Assembly (NCBI GenBank): GCA_949316235.1 | Contig: OX438741.1 | Span: forward strand, 23,092,324-23,156,323 | DNA: 64,000 bases | Direction: 5' to 3' | DNA from: Oegoconia quadripuncta | Taxonomy: Eukaryota > Arthropoda > Insecta > Lepidoptera > Autostichidae | Shown: one piece after another, positions 20,716-33,725 of the stretch | How the letters are laid out: each line of letters begins with the position of its first letter | How positions within the stretch are numbered: the stretch's first letter is position 1 | Made by a program: the position numbers and the translations under genes | The notes under the pieces: generated by a model | Database searches by the model: none | The model's input: the letters and a program-made list of their open reading frames with translations, nothing else | What the model was told of the DNA's origin: nothing

Positions 20716-21149
20716 GAGATATCTTTGATGTATTATTTGTGGTTTTTACACAGTGAATGAAGTTAAATAAATCTTGTTGCCTCTTTTCTGTTCAATATGT
20801 AGGGTCATATGCAATGTACTGTTCTGTTTAAAGATCAAATTTGAAGATGACATTCCTGGCGAGTATTTTATTAAGTCAAAGGCATGCCTGGCTTTGGTCT
20901 TATATCAAGGTACCGCCACTGGCAATATCTATATACTATCTATATACTACCGAAGTTAAATATTATTAATAATATAACGTCATGTGCTGATTATTGTTGG
21001 TTTTTCGGCGAAGAAAGATATGTGAGAAGGAATTCGGAGCTATGCAAATGTTCAACAACTCCTGTTGATCATGGCAGTCATTCATCCAGAACTGTCTTGT
21101 GGAAGTGGCATATTTTCAAAATGACGAGAAGGGTGTAAAAATTAGCTCC
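20716..21149. other. Unassigned sequence
   Basis: ORFs at 20774-20959 and 20884-21138 overlap in two frames and have no support. Confidence 0.35.
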
Positions 21150-21325
21150 ATTTCAAGTATAAGGGATATTTCTAGTGTACAGAGAGCGAACCCGTCTCTT
21201 GCCGTGAGTGTTGTAAAAGCTAACTAAAGGATTTCATCAAAACACTTATTAGGCTTGCACGTTTCAACGGCGAGGTGGGCTCACAGGGGTGTGAGTGCGT
21301 GACACGTGTGCATTTCTATATATTT
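21150..21325 (+). repeat. Dispersed repeat family C copy
   Basis: 'gtgagtgttgtaaaagctaa', 'ttgcacgtttcaacggcgag' and 'cacgtgtgcatttctatata' follow the order of the 45000-45220 copy. Confidence 0.5.
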
Positions 21326-21871
21326 CGGATCAACATACTTGGAATAACTTATTTGGAATAAGGTATGTATGTACGAGTATTTGTCGCATCTAATGTTTTT
21401 AACCGCCTCCGTGGCTATTGAGCCACACAAGTTCCTAATATTAATGCTGAAGGAATTATTCATCAGCATAGTATTCACTATTAAAATAGTGAAGGATGGA
21501 AATGGATTTTTCTTATAAAAATTATTTCGCGTGGCATATAGAAATGACGAAAAAAAATGAACAGGGAAACTATTCGAACGGGTCAACAAACCCAGACAGA
21601 AAAAAAATCTGATCGCGACTCTTGTCGAAGGTTTATAGGCTCACATATACATCTCAACAATAAGTCAATCCCACGCATAACGTCATGCAATAGCCTTAAT
21701 AAGTCCACTGCAGGACATGTTTCTCCCATTGTGTCGGTTTCCATGGGAAGATTTTACTAAACGCCACGCTGCTGGGCAGGCAGGCTTTGTTTGGTACCTA
21801 TAAATCAATGGAGGGGGTAAATTTACTCAGAGACTTAGGTTGTTATATTTCCCCATTATATTTTATAGTAT

Positions 21872-22199
21872 TTTTTTTTATGCTAAACGGGTTGGTATTT
21901 GACCCCAATCACACCTGATGTTAAGTGAAGATGAGGTCGAGGGTGGAAGCGTACTGACCCGGACACCCCAATACATTTGGGGGGACTGGCTATCTCTGAC
22001 AACCGGAACACAACAATGCTATTAACATTACTGCTTGGCGGCAGATTTAGATAAGATGATGGTAGCTAGCCAGCCGGACATTTAAAATGCCCTACCACCA
22101 ACCAAACCGAGCACTTATACATGTACCCCGCTGGGAATCGAACCCGCGACCTCCGAATCGTAAACCCAATGTTGTTTATATTGAGCCACGGAGGCGGTT
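21872..22199 (-). mobile_element. SINE A, full length
   Basis: One of the best copies: T-run tail, family body, then a tRNA-like head ending 'ttgagccacggaggcggtta'. On the minus strand the A box is TGGCTCAATA and the B box lies in CGGGTTCGATTCCCA. It is about 328 bp. Confidence 0.85.
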
Positions 22200-22930
22200 A
22201 AAATTCTTATTCATTCTTTCATAAATCAGAGTTATGGAGTTATTTTACTCTAATGTATATTGTTGTGCTCGTTAAGTTGCAAAACTTTTTGTTTTATGGG
22301 TGTCTGTTTATTTATGAGGGTTGGTATGAGATTTACATTGTTCGCTAAATTATATTTCTATCATGTGGTATTATGGGTGATTCGAGAATCTCCCTAAAGA
22401 GTTACGTGATATCACCATGACAAGATTACGCGGCGTGAATACATACATATATTACACGTAACCGTAGCACGCACGGCGGGTCCCAATTTGGTTGCGATTG
22501 AAATTCAACCGATGGGTTCTCAGGTCCGTACGGACCCCTATTTACTTTAACCGGAGCGAAGCGACACTTTGGGTACAGTTGACAAATGTTTACATTCAAT
22601 CTTAGAGACATGGAAAAGTCTCAACTTGCATAAAACATGAAACTTTAGACAGCCGTTCATAATAGCGGGTGTTTTGCTTGTAATTTTCCTTACCTTGATC
22701 CGATTGACTATGACATAGCATTTCTGGAATGCTTAGTTCTCTTTAATACCATGAAAATATTTTAATGTTTGAATTTCACTGCTCAGCCAATCAAGATCAT
22801 TAGGAATAGTATTCTAGAGCAGTTCGGATTTAGATAGGACGATTCGAGCGATCGGAAGCGATTTGGTGCGTGCAGCTGCAGATCGGACTCTGTGCGGGTA
22901 TTGGGAGAGGCCATTTCTCGCAATATATTA
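22200..22930. other. Unassigned sequence
   Basis: No gene is recognised. 22430-22600 is more GC-rich ('gtaccgtacggacccctatt'-like text) and may be an old repeat. Confidence 0.35.
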
Positions 22931-23250
22931 GTTATTTTATGCACAACGGGTTAGCACTTGACCTCAATCACACCTGATGTTAAGTGAAGATGAGGCCGAA
23001 AGTGGAAGCGTACTGACACGGAAACCCAAATATTTGGGGAACTGGCTATCTTATTTCTGACAACCGGAACTCAACAATGCTATTAACTTTGCTGTTTGGC
23101 GGCAGATTTAGATAAGATAGTGGTAGCTAGCCAGACGGACATTTAAAATGCCCTACCACCAACGAAACAGAGAACTAAACATGTACCCCGCTGGGGATCG
23201 AACCCGTCACCTCCGATTCGTAAACCCTATGTTGTTTACATTGAACCATT
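22931..23250 (-). mobile_element. SINE A, nearly full length
   Basis: 'ttatgcacaacgggttagca' starts the body. The tRNA-like head at 23190-23250 is damaged after 'tttacattgaacc'. Confidence 0.8.
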
Positions 23251-24545
23251 AGTGTTGCCTGGGTCTATATGGTATGGAATACCGACTATCAAGTCATTTA
23301 GAATACAGGCCCTAATCTGATGATGTTGATGACTGCTTGAAAAAGACGGGTTGCAAAATAAGACGTCGAAAAGTGTAAGTTTTATTCTGTATGTGCTCAC
23401 TTATCTTGTTATTTGTTGTAGGTTGGTGTTTTGTACGATGTGTAAGGTTATACTTACACACCGTTCTAGGAAACAAATATATGATCAAATCAGTATCAAC
23501 AATCAAAGTACCTACACACAACTTTCCACGTAGTGAACTTCCGTAACATTCAATTAATAATATTTATTGCTTATAGAAAGCTCATTTTACAAATTCGCTA
23601 AGAAATCAGTTTTATGCAAGAATATTCTGGCCTTCATATGGATCGCCGATTGACATTTGGTAAAATCTTTTTGTCCACCCACAGCAACTTCTCTTATATA
23701 GCTAACAAGTAACCCACTAGACCTCCCGTACACTTTAAAGATGATGAAGATCAACGTTCTCCGGAAATTCACACTTTCTTTTTGACTCTTTTTAAAATTT
23801 TTGTTGCCGACGGTTTTATCTTCTATTTCTTTGTCAACTGTACGTTGTAGGACTGAAATTAGCATTAATTAGATTACTGTGCCTTTGGTGTGGAATGTTG
23901 AATGAAGGTAATACGGAGCTACGACGTAGGACCTCGGAGGAATTATATAGACTGAGAAGCCATGTGACCATTATTCAAATACCTTTTTGGTAGCTTGTGT
24001 GAAACGACCATGCCTGACGCATGTACACCTACGAAATTATGTAACCCTATATTTATTTTAAAAGTTACTGTAGTCCAGAGTCCTTATAAAGGCACCATGA
24101 GATTGCGACCTCTCTAATCGCGTAGTATGGGCGCCGCGGCGTTATGCAGTACTCACAGATTCGACGCCCGGTCGGGTCAATTAACTAAGAGCCAACTCGA
24201 TGGTGGTTGTTGAATAAGCTTATTTACACCGATGCTGCGCATGTAGTGTATGTACATGTAAGTATAATTATTAATTACACAATACAATTCTGAATATAGT
24301 GCTTACTCATTACAATGTTGCAAGTGAATAGTTAACGGAGACAGAACTGCTATATAGCAGTCATAACAATAAAATGTGTCTGATTCTCTGTTTGTAAAAG
24401 TCAAGAACCAAAGTCAAAGTTTTAATTAAACACATTTCGTACGCATACATACATTTACGTTAACAAACATATCTGTGTGTATATTTCTGATCGTGGCTGT
24501 GTAGGTCTGTGCATGCGCTATTGCATACATGCGTGCATGTGTGTG
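23251..24545. other. Unassigned sequence
   Basis: A 92-codon minus-strand ORF at 23587-23865 has a Lys/Glu-rich start but no motif or splice context. Nothing was recognised. Confidence 0.35.
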
Positions 24546-24905
24546 TTATCATCATCAACCGAAAGACGTCCACTGCTGGACAAAGGCTTCCACCTCCGCC
24601 TCCAAAGATCTCCACAACGTTCCGTCCTGCGCTGCCCGCATCCAGCGGCTTCCCGCGATCTTTACCAAATCGTCGAGCCACCTCGTGGAGGGCCGCCCAC
24701 GCTGCGTCTTCCGATGCGTGGTCGCCATTCGAGAATCTTTTCGCCAAAACGGTCGTCCGTCCTACTAGCAATGTGCCCCGCCCACTGCCAGTTAAGTTTG
24801 GCAATTCTTCGGACTATATGTAGGGAGACATCGAGCATAGCTCTCTCCATTGCCCTTTGGATGACCTTAAGCCTTTTTACGAAGCTCATAGTATGTGTGT
24901 AATTA
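24546..24905 (-). pseudogene. LINE ORF2 C-terminus, frameshifted
   Basis: The minus strand gives a conserved LINE C-terminal block: RRIAKLNWQWAGHIASRTD, ILEWRPRIGRRSVGGPPRG, then in another frame DDLVKIAGSRWMRAAQD and QQWTSFG. The frame switch near 24670-24700 shows it is broken. The 3' end is 'gtccactgctgga..catcatc'. I know this peptide end from RTE-like or related insect LINEs; the clade is not certain. Confidence 0.75.
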
Positions 24906-26344
24906 GAGGTAATTGAGACAGATAATAATACTCTACTCGATGTTTCTACAAATCCTACACAAAATACAGTAATATGACCGGATTGATCAACAAACTCTCG
25001 GAACATCACTACGAATTTATAATCTACCTACTTATAATACACTGAGTATATCTATGATCTATATTTCTTGACTGTGTCCGTAGTTTTGTTCAGGAGAATA
25101 ATTTATGAGTTTCCTTCACAACATAGTTAGTTCTGTAAAACACTACGGCACCACATTATCGAGCAAAATAATGATAGAAAGTGTTGAACATTACGTATCA
25201 ACATGGGAAACCGGAATAAATAACCATTATGGAATTTTTTAACCGAAATTAAAAAACATTATCGAAAATGTAAAAAAACATAATGTAAAATTTAGCATAA
25301 AGTAATTGACTTAGTTGGGTTCATTTTGTAAAGTTATTTTACATTTAACATAATGTTAAAGCACACCAGTCAAAGGAAGTTGCATTTATCTTCTCGATCA
25401 ATGCTTTAGGAAAACTATTACGAACTTGCAAAGAGTAAGCTAAGGTGTAACGCAAATAGAGTGTACTACTTATTTTTAAGGAAAGAAATACAGTTTGTAA
25501 GAGTATACCTCCAGTTAGGCTTTGCCCCATTAAATAGGTCAAGGGATAGTTAATCTAATAATGTTAATTGGTTCTAGCTTGTCACCTCTGCCTTGGTTAC
25601 TTGCTTCATTGGTGACGAAATTGGGGATGGCTGACTTTCCTTTAAATTATGTAACTTTATCCGTATCATCATCGATAACGCTTACCGTCGCGTATCGGTA
25701 ACGCTAACGATGGATAAACGTCAAATTATCGAACAAGCGAGTCATTTAATCAGACATATATCAAAATAATTAAAATGGAAACGATTGACGATATCATGCA
25801 ATTACATAATAGAAGCCGGTCTGGAAGACCGTCTACGACGACGCTACGCCGCGTCGCCGCCGCTACGAACTCAAGTCGTAGCCGTCTTTATCATCCATTC
25901 GATCTCTAGAGACATAGATAGATAGCTAAAGTCTTTATTTGTTTCCACAGTCACACACATACATTTAGCTTATACATATTGATACACAGATAAGGTAACA
26001 CATCAACAACAATAACATAATATTGTAACACTAACGCATGTGTGTGCTGCAGCAGTATAAATGGGTCATAGCTCAGTGTATTAGATTGCTCATTGAGAAA
26101 AACAATGATATTCAGCTATCCGCTAAGGAGCAGAGCAAATTGGAACCTAAACCAGAGGAAACAGTAAGTAATAAGTAAATAGCAATTTTCAGATTCTTGA
26201 AATAGTGATTGATGAGTGATAGTAGGTTCGAGTGAATATAAAGAGACGCAGTGTTTCTAAGTTGTGGAGCGCAAGAACAATATATACGTAACTTTATCAT
26301 AGTTGGATAATTTATAACATAAAAAAAATGACAAAACCCTTTGC
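24906..26344. other. Unassigned sequence
   Basis: It includes a GC-rich 44-codon ORF at 25775-25909 (starting METIDDIMQLHNRSRSGRP) with no known domain, and a LINE-tail-like start at 25932. No confident gene. Confidence 0.3.
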
Positions 26345-26420
26345 TTATGGGGTGTTTTTTTATTTTATGGACGACGCGGTAGCGCTTGGCTCGATCACAC
26401 CTAATGTTAAAGAAGATGTC
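26345..26420 (-). mobile_element. SINE A 3' fragment
   Basis: T-run, then 'tatggacgacgcggtagcgc' and 'cgatcacacctaatgttaaa', a diverged 3' end of family A. Confidence 0.55.
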
Positions 26421-26495
26421 ATCTGTGCAAAATTGCAAGTTTCTCTTTCAAGATCCTCTGACTATACTTATAGGTTTCTATATTTATAACCATTT

Positions 26496-26665
26496 TTAGG
26501 GTTCCGTAGTCAACAATGAACCCTTATAGTTTCGCCATGTCCGACTGTTTGTCTGTCTGTCTGCCCGAGGCTTAGCTCAGAGGCTCTTAGTACTAGAAAG
26601 CTATAATTTGGCATGGGTATACATATTAATCATACCTATATATACATAAAGTGGTGAAATATAAA
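26496..26665 (+). repeat. Dispersed 'agggttccgtagtcaac' repeat
   Basis: I recognise the start 'tagggttccgtagtcaacaa', 'cccttatagtttcgccatgt' and a 'gtctgtctgtctg' run as a common insect dispersed repeat. There is one copy in this window and no coding. Confidence 0.45.
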
Positions 26666-26715
26666 ACAGATTATGGAAAACTATTTCGCATTAATTCAGA
26701 CACAGCTCGCCTTTT

Positions 26716-27045
26716 GACATTTATCATCATCATCATCTCAGCCCGTAAACATCCAACTGCAGGGATATAGGCCTTCCCTCGTATAATGAAGGAGTATGGG
26801 CCTTAGTCCACCACGATGGCTGGCCCAATGCGGGTTGGTGACTTCACATGCCTTTGCATTTTTTATTTCTCAGGCATGCAGGTTTCCTCACGATGTTTTC
26901 CTTCACGGTTTTCGAATCGAATAAATGCTCATAAGTAATTAAATTATATTTAAAAACTCATTGGTACATGGCCTGCCTGGCAATCGAACCCATACCTTCT
27001 AAATTGGGAGACCGCGTCTTAACCGCTGAGCTACCGACGCTTGAC
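26716..27045 (-). mobile_element. SINE, tRNA-derived (third family)
   Basis: On the minus strand the head at 26970-27042 has GGTAGCTCAGCGGTTAAG as A box and GGGTTCGATTGCC as B box. The body contains 'ggcatgcaggtttcctcacg' (plus-strand text), and the 3' end has a (cat)n run with 'cgtaaacatccaactgcagg'. The layout differs from SINE A and B. Confidence 0.75.
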
Positions 27046-29107
27046 ATTATTAAAATAAAACTTCTTTGGTGCTGTGTCTCTGAATTTCTTAATAAGACCT
27101 TGGGGAGACAAGAACATTGTGTGTGGAGTGAAGAACGAATTTGTCCTTTAGACCAACAGCGGAACGCAGGCGTCCAAATGACATCACCCGAGGCTCCCAA
27201 ACTCGTAAACTGTCAAAGCTCAAGTTAAATTTAATTAAAAAGCAAAATTTGAATTTGTGTCCCTCCAGCTGAGAAGTTTATGTTAATTCAGCCATTCTTA
27301 TTATTTGGGCGTCTAGCGTCTTTCTAGTAAAATAAACGGAGATTTTTGGATAAAGCAAAAATAGTGCCTCACTGCAGAAACCAGTATGTTAGTCATCCTG
27401 GCGAAGGTAAGGGCTCCTATACTACCTGTTTTCTTCTTTTAGTTGAGATAGTCCTAGTATGCAGTTACAATCTAATGCAATTGTCAGAGTTGATATATAA
27501 TTATAAGTTCGCAATTACTTTTAGAACTGTAGTTAGAACAATTGATAGTAGTATACACTTATTCCCAACGAAGTACCGACATACTTGGGTGTTTATTAAA
27601 GTATTGAGTCGGCTAAGTCGATTTTCGCAATTTGTCGCAACTTGTGCTGATACAAATGTGCCCTAGAGTTGATGGACGTATTGTAAAATGATAATAGGAA
27701 TATTTTGAAAGGAAAAAGGTCTCTACCTCTATACGTACCTACATCCCCACTGTTGTATACTTGTACTTACAAATTTGTAATTACCACGTTGGCCTAAAAA
27801 AGAAGCACTCACCTTGCTATTCCGCCTTGAACCCATGCAGCCCAGAGACAGACCTTGAGTGCTGGAATCCCAATTGACACAGCTTCTAGCATCTTGGTGG
27901 ATGGTTCTTAAGCGCATTTTCGGATGTAACTGCCGCAGGTCTAGAGGCCTGAAGCATCAGATAAAAGCTGCTGCTTTGCTTGCTTGACAAGTGGCATATC
28001 TGTTTTCTCAGAAAGTTCGACGTGTGCGAATCACTAGCACCGCGTGCGGTCAAAAGGGCAACCTAAGGCTACATTCTTGTTTGGGTAGACTTAGTGGAGT
28101 CAAAATTAGTAATATACTTACAGGTAAACATCGAAAAATCACTTTGTTACCTGTCTGTCTGTCCATGTGTCAAGGCCCTTTTTCTCAGAAAGGAGGGAGG
28201 TCGTTTTTCGTCGAAGGTTAATAAGATCTTCAAGTTCGCTAAACGTCCGATTTTAACGGGGTGTCCCGATTGTTAACCAAAAATTAATTGCCCCGCGCCG
28301 GACTGGTTCAGTCCCATTTTTCAGGGATTACTCGACGGAGGAAATAGGAAAACTTTAAAAGAATTTAAATTATTATTGTATTTGATACTAACGTATTTTC
28401 AGTAAATATATTTTATATTGCTACCATTGTAAACTTTATTTGAAACACAAATTAAAGGATACGTATTAAAAAAACGATGATTATTTACTTTGTTTATTGG
28501 GTCCCGCTTTCGACGACAGAATTCAGATTTTTTTTATGAAAAGCCGCTTTGCCCGAATAAACATCTGGCAACGCTGCTTACAGCCTAAGGTAAATATGTA
28601 GACATCGTTCACACGGGCGTCAGATGGGCGGTGAATACTATGCTGACGTTGAGCCTTTGCATGAATCCGGACTCGTATATATATTTATGATAAGAGTACC
28701 TCAAAAAGTAATCAATTCTCTCCTTACTATAATTTTGTGTCCTGCTTATAAAGTTATGTGATAATTAATGAGATCCGTCCGATAAATTTTAATTAAATTG
28801 GGAGACGAGTATTGTTGTGATTCTATTATTTCAGAAGATACATACACATCATTGACACAACTGCTAGAGTCCAGTATCAATATTTCATCAGTTTAAAAGA
28901 ACGCGGTACGAATATACAAATACAGCGACTTGTTGCTCGCAATCAAAATATTTATTCACCGTGGGGGCCTCGTTTTTCCATTAGATGGGTAGGTCGTAAA
29001 GGTGAGGCGATAGGAAGCGTTGGCATCGTAAATTGGTCGGGGGCCGAGGGCCGACCACGGAACACGCAGCCTTTCTGGCATTCGGGGTATTTCATACGAT
29101 AAACATT
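27046..29107. other. Unassigned sequence
   Basis: Chance ORFs only (27346-27666, 27991-28221). No domain, repeat copy or splice pattern was recognised. Confidence 0.35.
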
Positions 29108-29427
29108 ATCACACTCGTGTCATTCGTGGCGCAGTCACATTCCCTATTCGTTTGCGATTAGCGAAGTTAAGCAATGTATCGCGTGGCCAGTCCTTGGATG
29201 GGTGAGCACTAGTGGTATTTAATATGAGTATTTCCGTGCTTCGAAGGGCAAGTGAAATAGTCGACGTTAAGACAAGTCGGTGACCTACCAGGGGTGGCTT
29301 AAAACACTGACTGTCAGGTGGCCACTTATCTGCCACAAATCCACACGTGGTGGATTATGGTCCATACACTCTCCCAGTGAGAGGAGGCTGTGCCCCGATA
29401 GTGGGGACGTGTAAGGCTGTTGATTGA
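29108..29427 (+). mobile_element. 5S rRNA-derived SINE (SINE3-like)
   Basis: 29150-29215 reads 'gcgaagttaagcaatg', 'gcgtggccagtccttgg' and 'atgggtgagcact', which matches the internal and 3' part of eukaryotic 5S rRNA. It is followed by an unrelated body and a 3' end 'gtgccccgatagtggggacg' with 'aaggctgttgattgaa', like LINE-mobilised SINEs. It cannot be a working 5S gene because the 5' part is poor. Confidence 0.6.
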
Positions 29428-29965
29428 AACATTATATTCATTCACCCAGTCCGTAGATTAGATGATCCCTACTGAGTCATAGTCCAGTTTTAAATTCTTT
29501 ACTCAATATGTATGTCGTGGGACATAGTTAAATTATCCATCCAATTGAATGTCTAGGTAGGTTATGTATCGCGGACATTTCCGCTTTTATGGAAAACTGT
29601 CTTGCACAGAATGGGTCGGTTAGGTTGTGTTACGTTTCTTTGAATAGAATAGAATATAGTTAATTTGCTCTGGAATAGGGTACATTAATAGAATGAATAT
29701 TGCAGAAGCCACAGTTGTAGGTAACCTTTTAAAGCTATTGAATGGTAGATCTTTAAAACGTGTGGGAATGTTATTATACATTAGTTTCCCCATAAAATTT
29801 TTTTTTTTTGAAACCGCGTTATTTTGGGAATTTCGTTGATTTTTTCAGGGTACCGATTGGATACTACATAATGGTCAACTGAATGGTCAACTTAACCATG
29901 TGCCTGCCACTGTACATGTGATACAGTTAAAATAGTCATATTTTTCGCTTATTCAAAAGGATTTT
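29428..29965. other. Unassigned sequence
   Basis: Nothing recognised. Confidence 0.35.
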
Positions 29966-30150
29966 TTAACCCCCGACGCAAAAAGAGAGGTGTTTACAAG
30001 TTTGACCGCTATGTCTGTGTGTGTGTCTGTGTGATTTGGATGAGGTTTTTTATATTTGCAAACAGGTTTTCAAGCGGTGATTCTTAGACATATAATAATA
30101 TTATTAAAATCGGTGTAACAAAAGGAATAATTTATTCCATTATTAATTGT
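29966..30150 (+). repeat. Dispersed 'cccccgacgcaaaaagag' repeat
   Basis: 'aacccccgacgcaaaaagag' followed by 'gtttgaccgctatgtctgtg' is a start I know from moth and butterfly genomes. A single copy here. Confidence 0.4.
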
Positions 30151-30311
30151 GAAATGGCCTGCCTTGAAAACAACTGGCTATGGATTCCACATAGTATTTT
30201 ATAATATGCTTTCTTTATAAGTTTTTTAGTAGAGAATTTGTAGTATTAAATTTAATATTAATTTGTGACGTTTTCAAGTGTTAATTTTATCCTATGAAAT
30301 AAAAAAAAAAT

Positions 30312-30480
30312 TGATTTGATTTGATTCTGGGTTTTTCCCGCGACCTTCTTTAGGTCGTCCGTCCATCTTGTGAGTGGATGTCCTACGCTGCGTTTGCCGG
30401 CGCGTGGTATTCACCCGGCGCTCTGGAAATCTATGGGGGGCCTATTGTACAGCAGTGGACGTCCTGTGGCTGATGATGAT
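30312..30480 (-). repeat. LINE 3' fragment
   Basis: 'taggtcgtccgtccatcttg', 'tcctacgctgcgtttgccgg' and 'cagcagtggacgtcctgtgg' with a (gat)n end match the DNA coding the C-terminus and 3' UTR of the LINE type at 24546. Confidence 0.5.
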
Positions 30481-31274
30481 GGAGTTTTCCGACGCTATCA
30501 TATAACTTGCTATTGTCATCGAGAGAATGGACCCTGGAACATATAGGTAGTCGGATGGTATGTTCAGATGCGGTAAACCAAATTTACGTTTCCTGTGGTT
30601 CAAAGCAGGGACTCAGAAAAGCCGTCAAAAATTTTACGCAAATAAAAAACCTTGTATTTCTGTAACCGAATCAAAACTGTAACACTAATATTTCTAAATG
30701 ACAATGTAGTTGCAACGGGTTTAATGGAAACACTTCAAAAACGGTTAACACTTTGAATAAGTGTTAGGTGTTGACAATTTATCGCGTTGTTGACAGATTT
30801 TACTGTTTGTGGGTTTGTGCCTTTTACCCGGAGTGGCAAGCAAAAGTAACACTTATTGACACTACTAATATAACAGTTTTATTCCATCACATATTTTGTG
30901 TCTGTTAAACTTGTGTCATATCCTAACTAGACGTTCCAAGAGTAATGTTGAAATACAAGTATAGCGGGATAGTAAAGCTTTGCAATTTTAGAACCCGAAA
31001 AATGTTTTGTTGGTTTATTTAAAATTCGCCTTTTGTTCTTCTATGATTCAGTCAAGTCTGCCTTGTTTCGCTGCATTGAAGCTGTTACAGCTTGTTAGCT
31101 GTCATTCCATGGCAAAACGTTGAAAATCCTGCCTCACTAATTGGATTTTCATAGAGTAAAAACGAGCTTTGCGCAAAGTTTTTGGGGCGTTGCCTCGGGT
31201 TTGTGGACAATTTAGTTCATAGAGATTTGTGATCTCTTTAGGGTTGTTATATGGTAGTATTTTTGTAAAACCTA
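30481..31274. other. Unassigned sequence
   Basis: Nothing recognised. Confidence 0.35.
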
Positions 31275-31507
31275 TCTAATCTAACTAATTTTATAAATGC
31301 AAAAGTTTTGATGTTTGTTTGTTTATTTCTTTGTTGCTCAATCACATCGAAACGGATGAACGGATTTGGATGAAATCTGGTATATAGTTAGAATAAACCC
31401 TGGATTAAGACATAGAATATTTTTTATCCCGATATAGTGAGTAATTCCAGCGGGATAAACAAGCGATAAAGTATTCCACGCAATCGAAGCCGCGGGCGGA
31501 AAGCCAG
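31275..31507 (+). mobile_element. Non-autonomous Helitron, 233 bp
   Basis: It reads A|TCTAATCTAACTAATTTTATAAATG at the left and 'gaagccgcgggcggaaagccag'|T at the right, a one-base variant of CTAG. The middle has 'tgctcaatcacatcgaaacg' and 'tatcccgatatagtgag', shared with 40070-40247. Confidence 0.65.
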
Positions 31508-31786
31508 TATTTTAAATAATTTATAAATTAAGTTTACAACAGTTAAGTAGTTACAATTTATTTTGCACGTAAAAGTTAATATAAATAATAAAAATATCTT
31601 ATTTTAAAATTTTAGTGGCAAGCTCTTGTGGGCGTAGCATTCTCCCTTTGGGCAGGGGCAAGCAATATTAAAAAACCTATGGAATATTTCTGTGCAATTA
31701 TACTCTTACCTCCAAGCCTTCTTGTCTAGCCTTTTGTGTTTAGACTGTTGTTGTAGAACTTTTGTTGGATATCTATCGGAGCCTTT

Positions 31787-32016
31787 GGTTGGTGGTTGGG
31801 CATTTTTAAATATCCGCCTGGCCAGCAACCACCATCACTAAGTCTGGCGCCAAACAGTAATGTTGATAGTATTGTTGTGTTATGGTTGTTTAAAATAAGA
31901 AAGCCAGAATAGCCAGTCCCCCAGATAAGTTGAGGGTCACGGGTGAGCGCACTTCTATCTTCGGCTTCATCACCACATCAGATATGGTTGCAACCATTAC
32001 CTTGTGCATAAAAAAA
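31787..32016 (+). mobile_element. SINE A copy, 5'-truncated
   Basis: 'tggttggtggttgggcattt' to 'ccttgtgcataaaaaaaac' follows the family order but is clearly diverged. Confidence 0.65.
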
Positions 32017-32975
32017 ACTTAATGTAAAAGCATTACCCTAATGACTCATGAACAGCAGGTATATTTTTTAAGCAAAGAAAAGAATCTTTATTTTGTACAC
32101 TTAGAGTACAGGGTACACTTAGAGTAGTCATATTTTACATTAATTTAAGCTACTGCTTGTTCAAAAGGCAATTTTCCTTTGAGAAGAACAAGCAAGAAGC
32201 ACTAAGGATTGCTCTTTTTAGAAAGGGGTTTTATATTACAAGATGAACAAAATATTTCATTATTAATTATGATATAACCTGGCATGCAAATGAGCTAGTT
32301 ATGTCCATCGATGATTATCATCCAAATAGTTTGATATTTAGTACCTAATACCGACGCTTTCTAAATAAGTTTGAGTACTTTTAAATTTATTGAAAGGAAG
32401 ATATTTTGCATGTTAAAGGGAGTCTAATTATTTATGAGCTACTTATCAGATGACAATTTTGCGCGTACATTATATGGACCTGTATGTTCCAAACATACCT
32501 ACATATTTATCCAAGGTTAAAACTGGCGCCTTCAGGTATCAAAAGTAATTGGAAAAGTTACCGTCGTAAAAGTGGAACAAATTTGTCCCCACGTCACTCA
32601 TATAACTTTCGCAGGCCTTTGTTTCGGGGATATGATGCGTCGTTCGGGACTCGATAGTCCCCAATTTACGGGGATGACGAGAGATTTTGGAATTAACTTG
32701 GTTACTTGAAATAAACTCAATTGCTATTATCTGATCCTCAGTACAGATCATAAAGTTATGAAATGGAGTGTTTGTGCTGGACACTGCGGAGTGTGGTGGT
32801 GCAGACATACCCGCACTACCTACATTTCGAATTTGATTATCTAGGCGCGGTCAGGTTTTGCTGGCATTTTCTTTTGAGTATTAAATTTAACTTAAACAGT
32901 TGGTCCTTCTTGTTTTTAATAGAAAGCAATCATTATGCCCAGTGGTCGTCACGGATGATTTGTAAACGTTGAATA
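32017..32975. other. Unassigned sequence
   Basis: A minus-strand ORF at 32539-32808 (89 codons) has unbiased composition and no domain. Not called. Confidence 0.35.
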
Positions 32976-33207
32976 TCTGGTTGCATCCCTATATTCTCCT
33001 AGTGAGAGAAGGATGTGCTCCAACATATAAGGAAGTCAGCTATTTTGACAGAAGTTAATGTGGGGACAGACTAGTCTAATATCGTTAAATAGGTTTATAT
33101 AATAGATGATAGATATAAAGCTTGCTTATCTGATATTAAAAATGCATGTGAATTGAGGAGCAGGGATAGACGATAAAAAATAAACACCAAATAACATCGA
33201 TAAAAAC

Positions 33208-33213
33208 TTTTAT
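33208..33213 (-). terminator. Polyadenylation signal of the 33.7-35.6 kb gene
   Basis: On the minus strand AATAAA lies about 515 bp after the stop codon at 33726. It is followed by a T-rich stretch. No closer AATAAA with as good a setting was seen. Confidence 0.5.
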
Positions 33214-33725
33214 TGATAAAAGACGACAGAAAGTCGCCTTCTTCTATTAAGCGTACATTTCTCCCGACGTCGTCTCCTTAATTTTCTGCTATATTATTAT
33301 GTATTATAAAGTTCAATTGTTTTAATGGCAACACCGGATTACAAGACACAGATTGTCGAACGAGACAGGGTGGGGGAAGGACGCGCGGTGGGAAGCCACT
33401 CTGCAGCGCGGCATGGAAAACGCGCGTCCTTAATCACGAATATAATTCTCTATCTAACATTAAGTCAATAATTTGATCGCTAATTATCAAAAAATTTACA
33501 ATGAAAATAGAATTCACTCTAAAAATAATTTGTCGCTGAGCAGGCGTCGGTCGTAAGTCGACTCGGGGACGACCGACGCTCGCGCGCTGTCTATCACATT
33601 GAAAGATTCATAAAGTACATACAAGGAGTCACGCGATGGCATATTATCACGTCGCACCTCATTCACCATCTGAGAAACGAATCTGTACTTGACAACTAGG
33701 TAATTTACAAGAGTTTTAAATGCAC
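33214..33725 (-). other. Probable 3' UTR
   Basis: It lies between the stop codon and the AATAAA. A 98-codon ORF at 33514-33810 overlaps the last exon in another frame and is a shadow. Confidence 0.5.

Noticed and set aside
25775..25909. A 44-codon GC-rich ORF as a small gene
   Set aside because: No motif, no splice or promoter context; kept only as a note in the intergenic entry.
26970..27042. A tRNA gene on the minus strand
   Set aside because: It continues into a SINE body with a (cat)n 3' end and lacks a clean acceptor stem.
29150..29215. A functional 5S rRNA gene
   Set aside because: Only part of the 5S sequence matches and it runs into a SINE body.
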